A stretch of 58,532 bases of DNA. It comes from Lachnospiraceae bacterium (lineage in GTDB: Bacteria; Bacillota; Clostridia; Lachnospirales; Lachnospiraceae). The notes under the pieces were generated by a model. The model was not told where the DNA came from, searched no databases, and was given only the letters and a program-made list of their open reading frames with translations. The stretch lies in assembly GCA_014799405.1 (NCBI GenBank), contig JAAVIA010000013.1, positions 1 through 58,532 on the forward strand, in the 5' to 3' direction. The number at the start of each line of letters is the position of its first letter. The stretch's first letter is position 1. The translations under genes and the position numbers were made by a program. Below are positions 52,407 to 58,532 of the stretch, in pieces.

Positions 52407-52736
52407 TTACACCTCCATATCTTCATTACTGCAAAGCCTGCTGGTTATTTGTTTGGCAAGACCCCGGTCAGTCACGGCAACCGTAGTTCTTGACTGTTTA
52501 CCGATTTGTCTTCCAAGTGTGTCACTATCTACAAATACTTTACAAGGCACATTATAGTAATGACATTTATTCGTAAATTTCTTTTGCGTGTTTTTTGAAG
52601 CATCTGTGGCAATTATGACAAAATGTGCACTCCCGTCTGTAATAGCATTTTCCGTCATAAATCCCCCACTCACAACCTTACCCGCCTTTGCCGCAAGTGA
52701 AAGAAGTGATAATGCCTTTTTTTCCTCATTGTTCAA
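52407..52736 (-). CDS. L7Ae-family ribosomal protein YlxQ
   Basis: This 109-residue L7Ae/L30e/Gadd45-fold protein has LLSLAAKAGKVVSGGFM, VIIATDASKNTQKKF and CHYYNVPCKVF, as in YlxQ. It probably binds K-turn RNA. The place between ylxR and infB is conserved in Firmicutes. It starts with TTG, with GGGAG about ten bases upstream, one base after ylxR, and ends 3 bp before infB. Confidence 0.93.
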   Translation of the reverse strand: MNNEEKKALSLLSLAAKAGKVVSGGFMTENAITDGSAHFVIIATDASKNTQKKFTNKCHYYNVPCKVFVDSDTLGRQIGKQSRTTVAVTDRGLAKQITSRLCSNEDMEV

Positions 52737-52737
52737 T

Positions 52738-52995
52738 TTATATCAACTCCCTGCCTATGCTAAGGTATATTTCCTCAGGAACATCCATTTTCAATGCCCT
52801 GTCAACAGCCTTTGATTTTACGGCCTTGTCAAAGCAGGCTTTTTCACGGCATATATATGCCCCCCGCCCGTTCATTTTACCTGTAACATCAAGTCGTATT
52901 TCGTCAAGAGGCGTTCTGATTATTCTAACAAGCTCGTTCTTAGGCTTCATCTGTCGGCAGCCCAAGCACTGTCTCTGCGGTATTTTTTTAGCCAT
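52738..52995 (-). CDS. YlxR/DUF448 RNA-binding family protein
   Basis: This small 85-residue basic protein has PQRQCLGCRQMKPKNELVRI and GRGAYICREKACFDKAVK, the DUF448 signature with paired cysteines. In several bacteria YlxR proteins bind RNA and affect expression. It is encoded 5 bp after nusA, the usual place. ATG follows a purine-rich GAGTAAGCTAT. Confidence 0.93.
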   Translation of the reverse strand: MAKKIPQRQCLGCRQMKPKNELVRIIRTPLDEIRLDVTGKMNGRGAYICREKACFDKAVKSKAVDRALKMDVPEEIYLSIGRELI

Positions 52996-53000
52996 ATAGC

Positions 53001-54122
53001 TTACTCCTCATACACCTCATAATCATCGTCGTCATATTCCTCATATTCGCTGTCATAATCCTCATCATAATCAAATTCCATACCAAGCTCCTTTGCCTGG
53101 CTTACACTCTTGATGTCTATCTTGTATCCTGTAAGCCTTGCAGCAAGACATGCGTTCTGTCCCTTTTTGCCAATGGCAAGTGAAAGCTGGTAGTCAGGCA
53201 CAATGACGCTTGCACTTTTCTTATCAACATCAACATTTACTGATACAACCTTTGAAGGACTAAGCGCATTTTCAATAAATACAGCAGGGTCCTCATCCCA
53301 TGTTATAATGTCAATCTTTTCTCCCTTAAGGTCATCCACGATATTGTTTACTCTTGTTCCGTTAAGTCCCACACAGGCGCCTACAGGGTCGACATTCTCA
53401 TCGTTAGACCATACTGCAATTTTAGAACGTGAGCCCGCCTCCCTTGCAATACTCTTTATCTCTACAGTTCCGTCGGCAACCTCACTTACCTCTTTCTCAA
53501 AAAGTCTCTTTACAAGCTCAGGATGGGTTCTTGAGACAAGAATCCGAAAGCCTTTGTTTGTCTTCTTAACCTCAACAACGTAAAGCTTAATCCTCTCACC
53601 GATTCTGTATGTCTCTCCCGGAACCTGCTCATTCTCATTTAAGACTGTATCGGTTCTTTCATCAAGGCTTATACTGAGATTATTGCCTACATATCTTTGT
53701 ACCACACCTGTTATGATATCCTTTTCCTTACATGCAAACTGCTCAAATACAGCGTCTCTTTCGCCTTCCTTTATTGCCTGTACAATAATGCTTCTTGCCT
53801 TTTGGGCTGCAATTCTTCCAAATTCCTTTGAGCGGACCTCAATGGAAATTTCATCCCCCAGCTTTGCATTTTTGTCCATTGCAAGCGCCTTTGTAAGGGA
53901 TATCTCCGCCGCATCATTTTCAACCTCGGAAACAACAAGCTTCTTTTGGAATACGGAAATGTCGCCTGTTATTCTGTCCATTGATACATCAATAACGGCA
54001 TCCTTTCCAAAATCCTTTTCACATGCTGAAACAAGAGATTTCTCAATTGCATCCATTATAACCTCTTTGCTTATGTTTTTTTCCTTTTCCAATTGATTTA
54101 AAGCGTCAATAATCTCTGACAT
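53001..54122 (-). CDS. nusA: Transcription termination/antitermination factor NusA
   Basis: This is a 373-residue protein with the N-terminal RNA-polymerase-binding domain, an S1 domain (IITGVVQRYVGNNLSISLDE), then two KH domains. The first includes GSRSKIAVWSNDENVDPVGACVG and the second LAIGKKGQNACLAARLTGYKI. It lacks the C-terminal acidic repeats of E. coli NusA but ends in a very acidic Asp/Glu/Tyr tail. It lies 24 bp after rimP. ATG follows TAGGAGGATAAAAA. The operon leader contains a terminator-like hairpin, which could allow NusA to control its own synthesis (inference). Confidence 0.97.
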   Translation of the reverse strand: MSEIIDALNQLEKEKNISKEVIMDAIEKSLVSACEKDFGKDAVIDVSMDRITGDISVFQKKLVVSEVENDAAEISLTKALAMDKNAKLGDEISIEVRSKEFGRIAAQKARSIIVQAIKEGERDAVFEQFACKEKDIITGVVQRYVGNNLSISLDERTDTVLNENEQVPGETYRIGERIKLYVVEVKKTNKGFRILVSRTHPELVKRLFEKEVSEVADGTVEIKSIAREAGSRSKIAVWSNDENVDPVGACVGLNGTRVNNIVDDLKGEKIDIITWDEDPAVFIENALSPSKVVSVNVDVDKKSASVIVPDYQLSLAIGKKGQNACLAARLTGYKIDIKSVSQAKELGMEFDYDEDYDSEYEEYDDDDYEVYEE

Positions 54123-54146
54123 TTTTTATCCTCCTAATTTAATTTG

Positions 54147-54617
54147 TTATACAAATGCTAATCTTATCATGGAAATGTCTTTCCTGTTTATTGTAAGCTC
54201 CTCATGGGCATCCCCGTCGTCGAGCATAAGCTGCACTTCTTCTGCATTGTATGCCATAAGCACGCCTGTAAGCTCCTTGCTGTTATTTACCTGCCTGTAA
54301 AGCTTTACATCCACAAGCTTTCCGATGCTTCTTGCGAAATCCTTATCCTTTTTCAATGGTCTTGTAAGTCCCGGTGAGCTTACCTCTAATATGTAAGCGT
54401 CCTTTATCCTGTCCTCGGCATCAAGCTTTTCCTCAAGTGCACGGCTGATTGAAACACAGTCGTCTATTGTTATTCCTCCCGGCTTGTCTGCATAAACCCT
54501 TAAGTAAAAGTCAGCTCCCTCCTTCACATATTCAACATCAACAAGCTCAAAATCACCGGCCTTTATTATGGGTGTAACAAGCTCCGTGCAGTACTGTTCG
54601 ATTTCCGTTTTTTTCAT
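54147..54617 (-). CDS. rimP: Ribosome maturation factor RimP
   Basis: This 156-residue protein is needed for 30S maturation. It has the N-terminal KAGDFELVDVEYVKEG and DDCVSISRALEEKLDAED segments and YILEVSSPGLTRPLKKDKDF, then an SH3-like C-terminal domain. I use the ATG at 54617 (MKKTEIEQY) with AAAGGTGG six bases upstream. A frame starting six codons earlier overlaps that site. It is the first gene of the nusA operon. Confidence 0.96.
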   Translation of the reverse strand: MKKTEIEQYCTELVTPIIKAGDFELVDVEYVKEGADFYLRVYADKPGGITIDDCVSISRALEEKLDAEDRIKDAYILEVSSPGLTRPLKKDKDFARSIGKLVDVKLYRQVNNSKELTGVLMAYNAEEVQLMLDDGDAHEELTINRKDISMIRLAFV

Positions 54618-54648
54618 GCAAAGCCACCTTTCCATAACTATCTAAATA

Positions 54649-54745
54649 AGAACAAAGTGCCGGCACCACTACCTTTATGGCACTTTGGGCGAATCTTAGC
54701 AGGGTCCGCAGGGACCGTGCCGATAGGAAACGAAGTTTCCTATCA
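54649..54745. repeat. Multi-hairpin repeat element, copy 2 (inverted)
   Basis: This 97-bp element is the reverse of that at 32735-32829. Reading on the minus strand it runs GATAGGAAACTTCGTTTCCTATC, GGTCCCTGCGGACC, CTGCTAAGATTCGCCC, AAAGTGCC and GGCACTTTGTTCT. The main difference is in the loop between the last two arms. Here it lies inside the 5' leader of rimP-nusA, between a terminator-like hairpin and the rimP ribosome binding site, so it is transcribed with that operon. Confidence 0.85.
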
Positions 54746-54780
54746 AAGAAAACAAAGAGCGGGTTCGTCAAAACCCACTC
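54745..54780 (-). terminator. Terminator-like hairpin in the rimP-nusA leader
   Basis: On the minus strand GAGTGGGTT pairs with AACCCGCTC (one mismatch) around TTGACG, followed by TTTGTTTTCTTT. It begins about 20 bp after the predicted transcription start and precedes rimP. This is the arrangement of an attenuator, or the terminator of transcripts from the gene upstream. Confidence 0.7.
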
Positions 54781-54807
54781 TGTAGTGTCAATATCTAAGT
54801 CTGTTTA

Positions 54808-54835
54808 ATTATAACACTTAAGCCAAATTTTGCAA
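54808..54835 (-). promoter_or_regulatory. Promoter of the rimP-nusA-infB operon
   Basis: On the minus strand TTGCAA (54830-54835), a 16-bp spacer and perfect TATAAT (54808-54813). It lies about 190 bp upstream of the rimP start and downstream of the end of the GHL10 gene. Confidence 0.75.
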
Positions 54836-54889
54836 GTATTTTTTTCAATATAATTTATATAAAAACAGAAATAAATTTTATTTTACACC

Positions 54890-56062
54890 TTATTTTAATA
54901 TAACGGCATTCATGTTTCCAACGGACCTTGCAATCCCGCATTCAATATACAAATTGAGATTATAAAGCTCTGTACGGGAGGTTTCCTTCTCTAGCCATTC
55001 ATACCGAAACACTGCAAAGCCCTCATAGCCCATATTACAGGCAATACAATACTGGCTCGCAATATTGTTATCATACATTCCCCAGCCCATATCAGTATCG
55101 GACTGCTCCCCTGTCCTGTACAGTGCAAGCCCGACGTAAAATGTCACATCCGCCTTATTATACTCCATCCATTCCCTGCACCGTTCGGAAAACATTTTAT
55201 ACTCGCCCTCATCAGTATTATAATTGTCCGTCCAATATATCTGCGGCATTATATAATCAACATATCCATCATTGGAAAGCCATGTTTCAATATCCGTCCC
55301 CTGGTCCGTTGTATAGGAAATGTTTCCGGCAGGACTTATGCCGAAGGTACAGCCCTTATCCAGACATTTTATATTGTAGTAGGTTGCGTAAACAAGCTTA
55401 TTAACATTTGCCATTTTATCTTCCACAGACAAGCCGTCAGCCATCCCCGGGACATAAAAATAATCGTCAAAATGTATACCGTCCACATCATAGTTGTCTA
55501 CAATCTCGCAGACGCCGCATAAAATAAGCTGTCTTGCCTCCTCCTTTGACGGGTCAAGCGCAAGACAGGTCTGCTCTGCCGAATTTGTATATTCAATCGT
55601 GTAACGCTTAAACAGCTCGTAATACTTTGTTGCCTTAAAGCTGTCCGTAGTCGTATCATTGTGAGAAAGTCTGTACGGATTAATCCACGCTTCAAACCTG
55701 AGACCCTTTTTGTGTGCAAGCTCCACCATAAGCTTAAGCGGATCGTAAGCCGGTGCGCTTCTGTCACTTGAAATATATGTAGACCAGGGAAAATAATCGG
55801 ACGGGTACATTGCATCCCCCATGGCTCTCACATGAACGATAACGGTATTCATGTTATTGTTAATAACATTATCATACATAAGATTAAGACGACTTACAAA
55901 GTCCTCTTCACTTAAATCCCTTAAATATGTCTCAATATCAATATAAGAAATCCAGCAGGCTCTCATCTCAAAGGAAGCCTCCTTTGCGCATGCCGCCGGA
56001 CTGTATAAACTGATTAGCATGCATATGACTAACGCAAATGAAACAAATGATTTAACATTCAT
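54890..56062 (-). CDS. Secreted glycoside-hydrolase-like protein, GHL10 (DUF187) family
   Basis: This is a 390-residue protein with an N-terminal signal peptide (SFVSFALVICMLISLYSPAA, cut near ACAKEA) and no obvious anchor. The mature part is a TIM-barrel GHL10-type domain: EMRACWISYIDIETYL, NMNTVIVHVRAMGDAMYPS, GLRFEAWINPYRLSHN, VDGIHFDDYFY, FGISPAGNISYTTD and YVDYIMPQIYWTDN. Members act on cell-wall or other polysaccharides, but the substrate is not known. I use the ATG at 56062; a GTG three codons earlier is too close to GGGG. Confidence 0.88.
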   Translation of the reverse strand: MNVKSFVSFALVICMLISLYSPAACAKEASFEMRACWISYIDIETYLRDLSEEDFVSRLNLMYDNVINNNMNTVIVHVRAMGDAMYPSDYFPWSTYISSDRSAPAYDPLKLMVELAHKKGLRFEAWINPYRLSHNDTTTDSFKATKYYELFKRYTIEYTNSAEQTCLALDPSKEEARQLILCGVCEIVDNYDVDGIHFDDYFYVPGMADGLSVEDKMANVNKLVYATYYNIKCLDKGCTFGISPAGNISYTTDQGTDIETWLSNDGYVDYIMPQIYWTDNYNTDEGEYKMFSERCREWMEYNKADVTFYVGLALYRTGEQSDTDMGWGMYDNNIASQYCIACNMGYEGFAVFRYEWLEKETSRTELYNLNLYIECGIARSVGNMNAVILK

Positions 56063-56101
56063 ACATATCACATCCCCACAATATATAATATGCGATTAAT
56101 T

Positions 56102-57376
56102 TCAAAATACAACCCTATCCCTGCCATTCTCCTTTCCTTTATACAGAAGCTTGTCGGCAGTGGATATTGTAAGATCAATTTTTTGACGGGATATGTACTG
56201 GGCAACGCCAAATGTCATTGTAATACCTACAATATTATCCTCATAATTTATTTTAATTTTTCTTACTTCATCCGCAATTTTATTTATGTCCACAATCGCT
56301 TCCCCAACAGGCTTTTTCAGTACAATAATAAATTCCTCGCCGCCCCATCTTGCAACGAAGCCCTCCTGCTCGTCAATCTGAAGCAGTACGTTTGCAACAG
56401 CCTTAAGCACCAAATCACCGCAACTATGTCCATATGTATCATTCACCTTTTTAAAATGGTCAATATCGCATATTGCAAATGTAAATGTTTCATCATTTGT
56501 TCTGTTTGCCCACGCAACACATTCGTCAAGCTTTTTCATTGCAACACGTCTGTTGTAAAGTCCCGTAAGCATATCATTTTCCACGGAAATCCGCAGTGAA
56601 TCATTAAGCTCAACAAGCTGCCTTCCAATACGTCCAAATTCATCATTTCTGTTTACAATATTATTTGACATGTCATGCCGGAAATTCTCATTATTAATAT
56701 CGGACACATATCTCAAAACACTATTTAAAATTTTAAGAACCTTATTTGTCTGAAGCACTGCAATCGCAATCACGACGATACACAAAAAAGCACAGAGCAT
56801 AATTGCACTTTGATTCATCCTGTGAATTGTATTATGTACCGTTGCACTTGGCAATCCTGCAAAAAGCATTCCTACAGCCAGTCCCTCATCGCTCACAATA
56901 GGCATATAATATCCGAAATACTTCTCACCATTTATGATAACCTCAGTATCAAAGTAGTTTTCACCCTTTGAACAATAATTGTTCCAGACTTCATTGGCAG
57001 TTGTCTTTGTGAAACGGCTTCCATCCGATCTCTTAATAGTGGTCGAAATTCTCTTATTCTCATAGAATAATGATACCTCTGCTCCCGTAAAGTCCTTGGA
57101 CATATCTACAATTTCATATTCATCGGAAACCTTATCTCCCCTAAAATAAACAATCCCACTTTTATCCTCATAAAATTCACTATTACTAAAAGAGGTAAAT
57201 TTGTAATTAAATTCCAAAGCAGCAATTGTGCTTTTTAAAAAATCCTTTGTATCATCCAGCTTTACATTATATACAACCCTTGTAGACATGTACGTGATTG
57301 CAATTCCAATAATAATTGCGGGAATGATAGCCATGACAAGCAGTTGTCTACCTATATAGCTTTTGTATATCTTCAT
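56102..57376 (-). CDS. Membrane diguanylate cyclase with Cache-type sensor
   Basis: This is a 424-residue signalling protein. A first helix (LLVMAIIPAIIIGIAITYM) and a second near residue 190-210 (AIMLCAFLCIVVIAIAVL) flank an outer Cache-like sensing domain that includes GYYMPIVSDEGLAVGMLFAG. A HAMP-like linker leads to a GGDEF domain with DMLTGLYNRRVAMKKLDE, CDIDHFKKVNDTYGHSCGD and an intact GGEEF active site. It should make cyclic di-GMP. A clear inhibitory I-site (RxxD) is not visible before GGEEF. ATG follows GAAAGGCATTATCA. Confidence 0.92.
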   Translation of the reverse strand: MKIYKSYIGRQLLVMAIIPAIIIGIAITYMSTRVVYNVKLDDTKDFLKSTIAALEFNYKFTSFSNSEFYEDKSGIVYFRGDKVSDEYEIVDMSKDFTGAEVSLFYENKRISTTIKRSDGSRFTKTTANEVWNNYCSKGENYFDTEVIINGEKYFGYYMPIVSDEGLAVGMLFAGLPSATVHNTIHRMNQSAIMLCAFLCIVVIAIAVLQTNKVLKILNSVLRYVSDINNENFRHDMSNNIVNRNDEFGRIGRQLVELNDSLRISVENDMLTGLYNRRVAMKKLDECVAWANRTNDETFTFAICDIDHFKKVNDTYGHSCGDLVLKAVANVLLQIDEQEGFVARWGGEEFIIVLKKPVGEAIVDINKIADEVRKIKINYEDNIVGITMTFGVAQYISRQKIDLTISTADKLLYKGKENGRDRVVF

Positions 57377-57419
57377 TGATAATGCCTTTCATATAAATAA
57401 AATTTATAACACCCTTGCA

Positions 57420-57449
57420 ATTTTACATCACGAATTCCAATAAGTTCAA
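57420..57449 (-). promoter_or_regulatory. Candidate promoter of the diguanylate cyclase gene
   Basis: On the minus strand TTGAAC (57444-57449), an 18-bp spacer and TAAAAT (57420-57425). It lies 44 bp upstream of the start codon in a short gap after trxB. The match is moderate. Confidence 0.45.
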
Positions 57450-57485
57450 GCCATTTACGAAAAGTTTACAAAAAGTTTATATTTA

Positions 57486-58400
57486 TCAAATCTTATTAAG
57501 AAATGCCTCAATAAAGTGAATAGCACATGCGCCGTCTGAAACCGCCGTTATAACTTGCCGTACCTCCTTAGTCCTCACATCTCCTGCGGCAAATATACCG
57601 TCACAGCTAGTCAGGCAGCTCTCATCGGCAATAATATAGCCTTTTTCATCCATTTGTACCAAGCCCCTTGCAAAGTCTGTTTCCGGCTCCATTCCCACAG
57701 CAACAAACACACCGGATACCGGCAGCGTCTTTTCCTCATCCGTCTTATTATTTTTTATTACTACTTCTGTCAAAACGTCACTGCCACAAATTTCAGTAAC
57801 CACATAATACGGCATAAATATAATGTTCTTTTTAGCCTTAACCTTGTCCTGAACATCCCTGGAAGCTCGAAATTCTTCTCTTCTGTGGATGAGGTAAACT
57901 GTTTCACACAGATTGGAAAGATAAAGCGCATCCTCCAATGCCACGTTTCCACCGCCCACACACACTACCGTTTTCCCTTTGTAAAATGCACCGTCACAGG
58001 TTGCACAATATGAAACTCCCATGCCCTTAAATTTTTCTTCCCCTGGGACACCAAGCATTTTATGTTTTGCACCTGTAGCAATAAGCACTGACCTTGTATC
58101 TAATTTTCTGCCATCCGAAAGACAAACGACCTTATGGGTTCCTGCATCCGAAAGACATACGACATCCCCTGACACAAACTGCGCTCCAAGAGAATTTGCA
58201 TGTCCCCTGAAGGTATTGGCAAGGTCAAATCCACTTGTACCGTACATTCCAAGATAATTGTCAACTCTTTCAGTATTGACAATCTGTCCGCCACTGTATG
58301 CTTCTTTTTCTATTATTAATGTATTCAGTCTTGCTCTCATTGCATAAACAGCAGCAGAAAGTCCCGCCGGTCCGCTGCCGATTATTATTAAATCATACAT
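57486..58400 (-). CDS. trxB: Thioredoxin reductase (thioredoxin-disulfide reductase)
   Basis: This is a 304-residue flavoenzyme. It shows the FAD motif IIIGSGPAGLSAAVYAMRA, the redox-active CATC (C132, C135), the NADPH motif CVGGGNVALEDALYL and the C-terminal GIFAAGDVRTKEVRQVITA. It transfers electrons from NADPH to thioredoxin. A short internal duplication, VVCLSDAGTHK followed by VVCLSDGRKLD, corresponds to a 19-bp direct repeat (58112-58130 and 58145-58163) with one mismatch. Start ATG follows GAGGGGACTTTAA. Confidence 0.95.
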   Translation of the reverse strand: MYDLIIIGSGPAGLSAAVYAMRARLNTLIIEKEAYSGGQIVNTERVDNYLGMYGTSGFDLANTFRGHANSLGAQFVSGDVVCLSDAGTHKVVCLSDGRKLDTRSVLIATGAKHKMLGVPGEEKFKGMGVSYCATCDGAFYKGKTVVCVGGGNVALEDALYLSNLCETVYLIHRREEFRASRDVQDKVKAKKNIIFMPYYVVTEICGSDVLTEVVIKNNKTDEEKTLPVSGVFVAVGMEPETDFARGLVQMDEKGYIIADESCLTSCDGIFAAGDVRTKEVRQVITAVSDGACAIHFIEAFLNKI

Positions 58401-58464
58401 TTAAAGTCCCCTCACTTAAATTTTAAAATCAGCTAAAGATTAAATATAATAAAGCTCATCCTCT

Positions 58465-58532
58465 TTACCCACATAAATCACGGACAACCTCACCTGCCAT
58501 CAAAAGCCCTGCCACCGAGGGCACAAAAGCAA
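58465..58532 (-). CDS. ThiF/TcdA-like E1-type enzyme, C-terminal end only
   Basis: The window cuts this gene. The last 22 codons read AFVPSVAGLLMAGEVVRDLC plus G and a stop. The FVPSVAGL...AGEV pattern is typical of the C-terminus of TcdA (tRNA threonylcarbamoyladenosine dehydratase, HesA/MoeB/ThiF family). The identification is tentative because only the tail is visible. It is directly upstream of trxB. Confidence 0.65.
   Translation of the reverse strand, partial: AFVPSVAGLLMAGEVVRDLCG

Overview
This 58.5 kb window looks like chromosome from a low-GC, spore-lineage Clostridia, most likely a Lachnospiraceae member. The evidence is AT-rich DNA, AGGAGG-type ribosome binding sites, the sporulation-family genes yqfC, yqfD and spoVB, the rimP-nusA-ylxR-ylxQ-infB order, a short-form HisG with HisZ, and a MetA of the acetyltransferase type. 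Almost every gene is on the minus strand. Only lexA, a histidinol phosphatase and a SpoVB-like flippase are on the plus strand. The assignment rests on motifs and gene order; no database search was run.

Layout. 1-6100: a complete-looking type II-A CRISPR-Cas locus, more AT-rich than the rest. It holds the leader end of an array (four identical 36-bp repeats, three full spacers), a long-form csn2, cas2, cas1, a tracrRNA gene with its own promoter and terminator, and a compact cas9 of 1105 codons. It abuts a 69-bp remnant of a cytidylate-kinase-like gene whose intact paralogue lies 0.8 kb away. 6.2-10.9 kb: a membrane protein, the kinase-like protein, a patatin, and a VWA/MoxR pair. 10.9-17.3 kb: proline biosynthesis (proB, proA) with a folate cyclo-ligase, YnzC, two FAD oxidoreductases and a membrane-anchored protein. 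17.4-24.7 kb: a DUF3048 lipoprotein, ybeY, phoH, yqfD, yqfC, rpsU (too short for ordinary ORF cutoffs), alaS and a 47-residue membrane peptide. 24.7-30.3 kb: the his genes hisZ-hisG-hisD-hisB and a three-part HisF-like/HisI/HisE fusion. 30.5-34.5 kb: an Rpn-type nuclease remnant, a histidine phosphatase, lexA, an acyltransferase and a zinc-ribbon membrane protein. 34.5-38.8 kb: tpiA, pgk, gap, and a divergent histidinol phosphatase. 38.8-46.6 kb: cysteine desulfurase, flippase, lipoprotein, metA, ligA, a pseudouridine synthase and a membrane protein. 46.8-54.8 kb: tRNA-Arg(CCG), ribF, truB, nrnA, rbfA, infB, ylxQ, ylxR, nusA and rimP. 54.9-58.5 kb: a GHL10-type secreted hydrolase, a diguanylate cyclase, trxB and the 3' end of a ThiF/TcdA-like gene.

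Genes that work together. Cas9 with tracrRNA and crRNA does interference, and Cas1-Cas2-Csn2 acquires spacers at the leader-proximal repeat. HisZ/HisG start histidine synthesis, HisI/HisE, HisB and HisD carry out later steps, and the PHP phosphatase at 38 kb supplies the histidinol-phosphate phosphatase step. rimP to rbfA form the conserved ribosome maturation, transcription and initiation operon.

Between the genes lie at least three kinds of structured repeat: a long-palindrome MITE-like family (8.6, 28.7 and 46.6 kb), a 95-bp multi-hairpin element present twice in opposite orientation (32.7 and 54.6 kb), and a third hairpin-rich element (45.0 kb). The most unusual features are the compact CRISPR locus with a fully readable tracrRNA unit, the HisF-like fusion that has lost a catalytic aspartate, the paired element beside lexA and inside the nusA operon leader, and a tRNA gene that overlaps the end of ribF.
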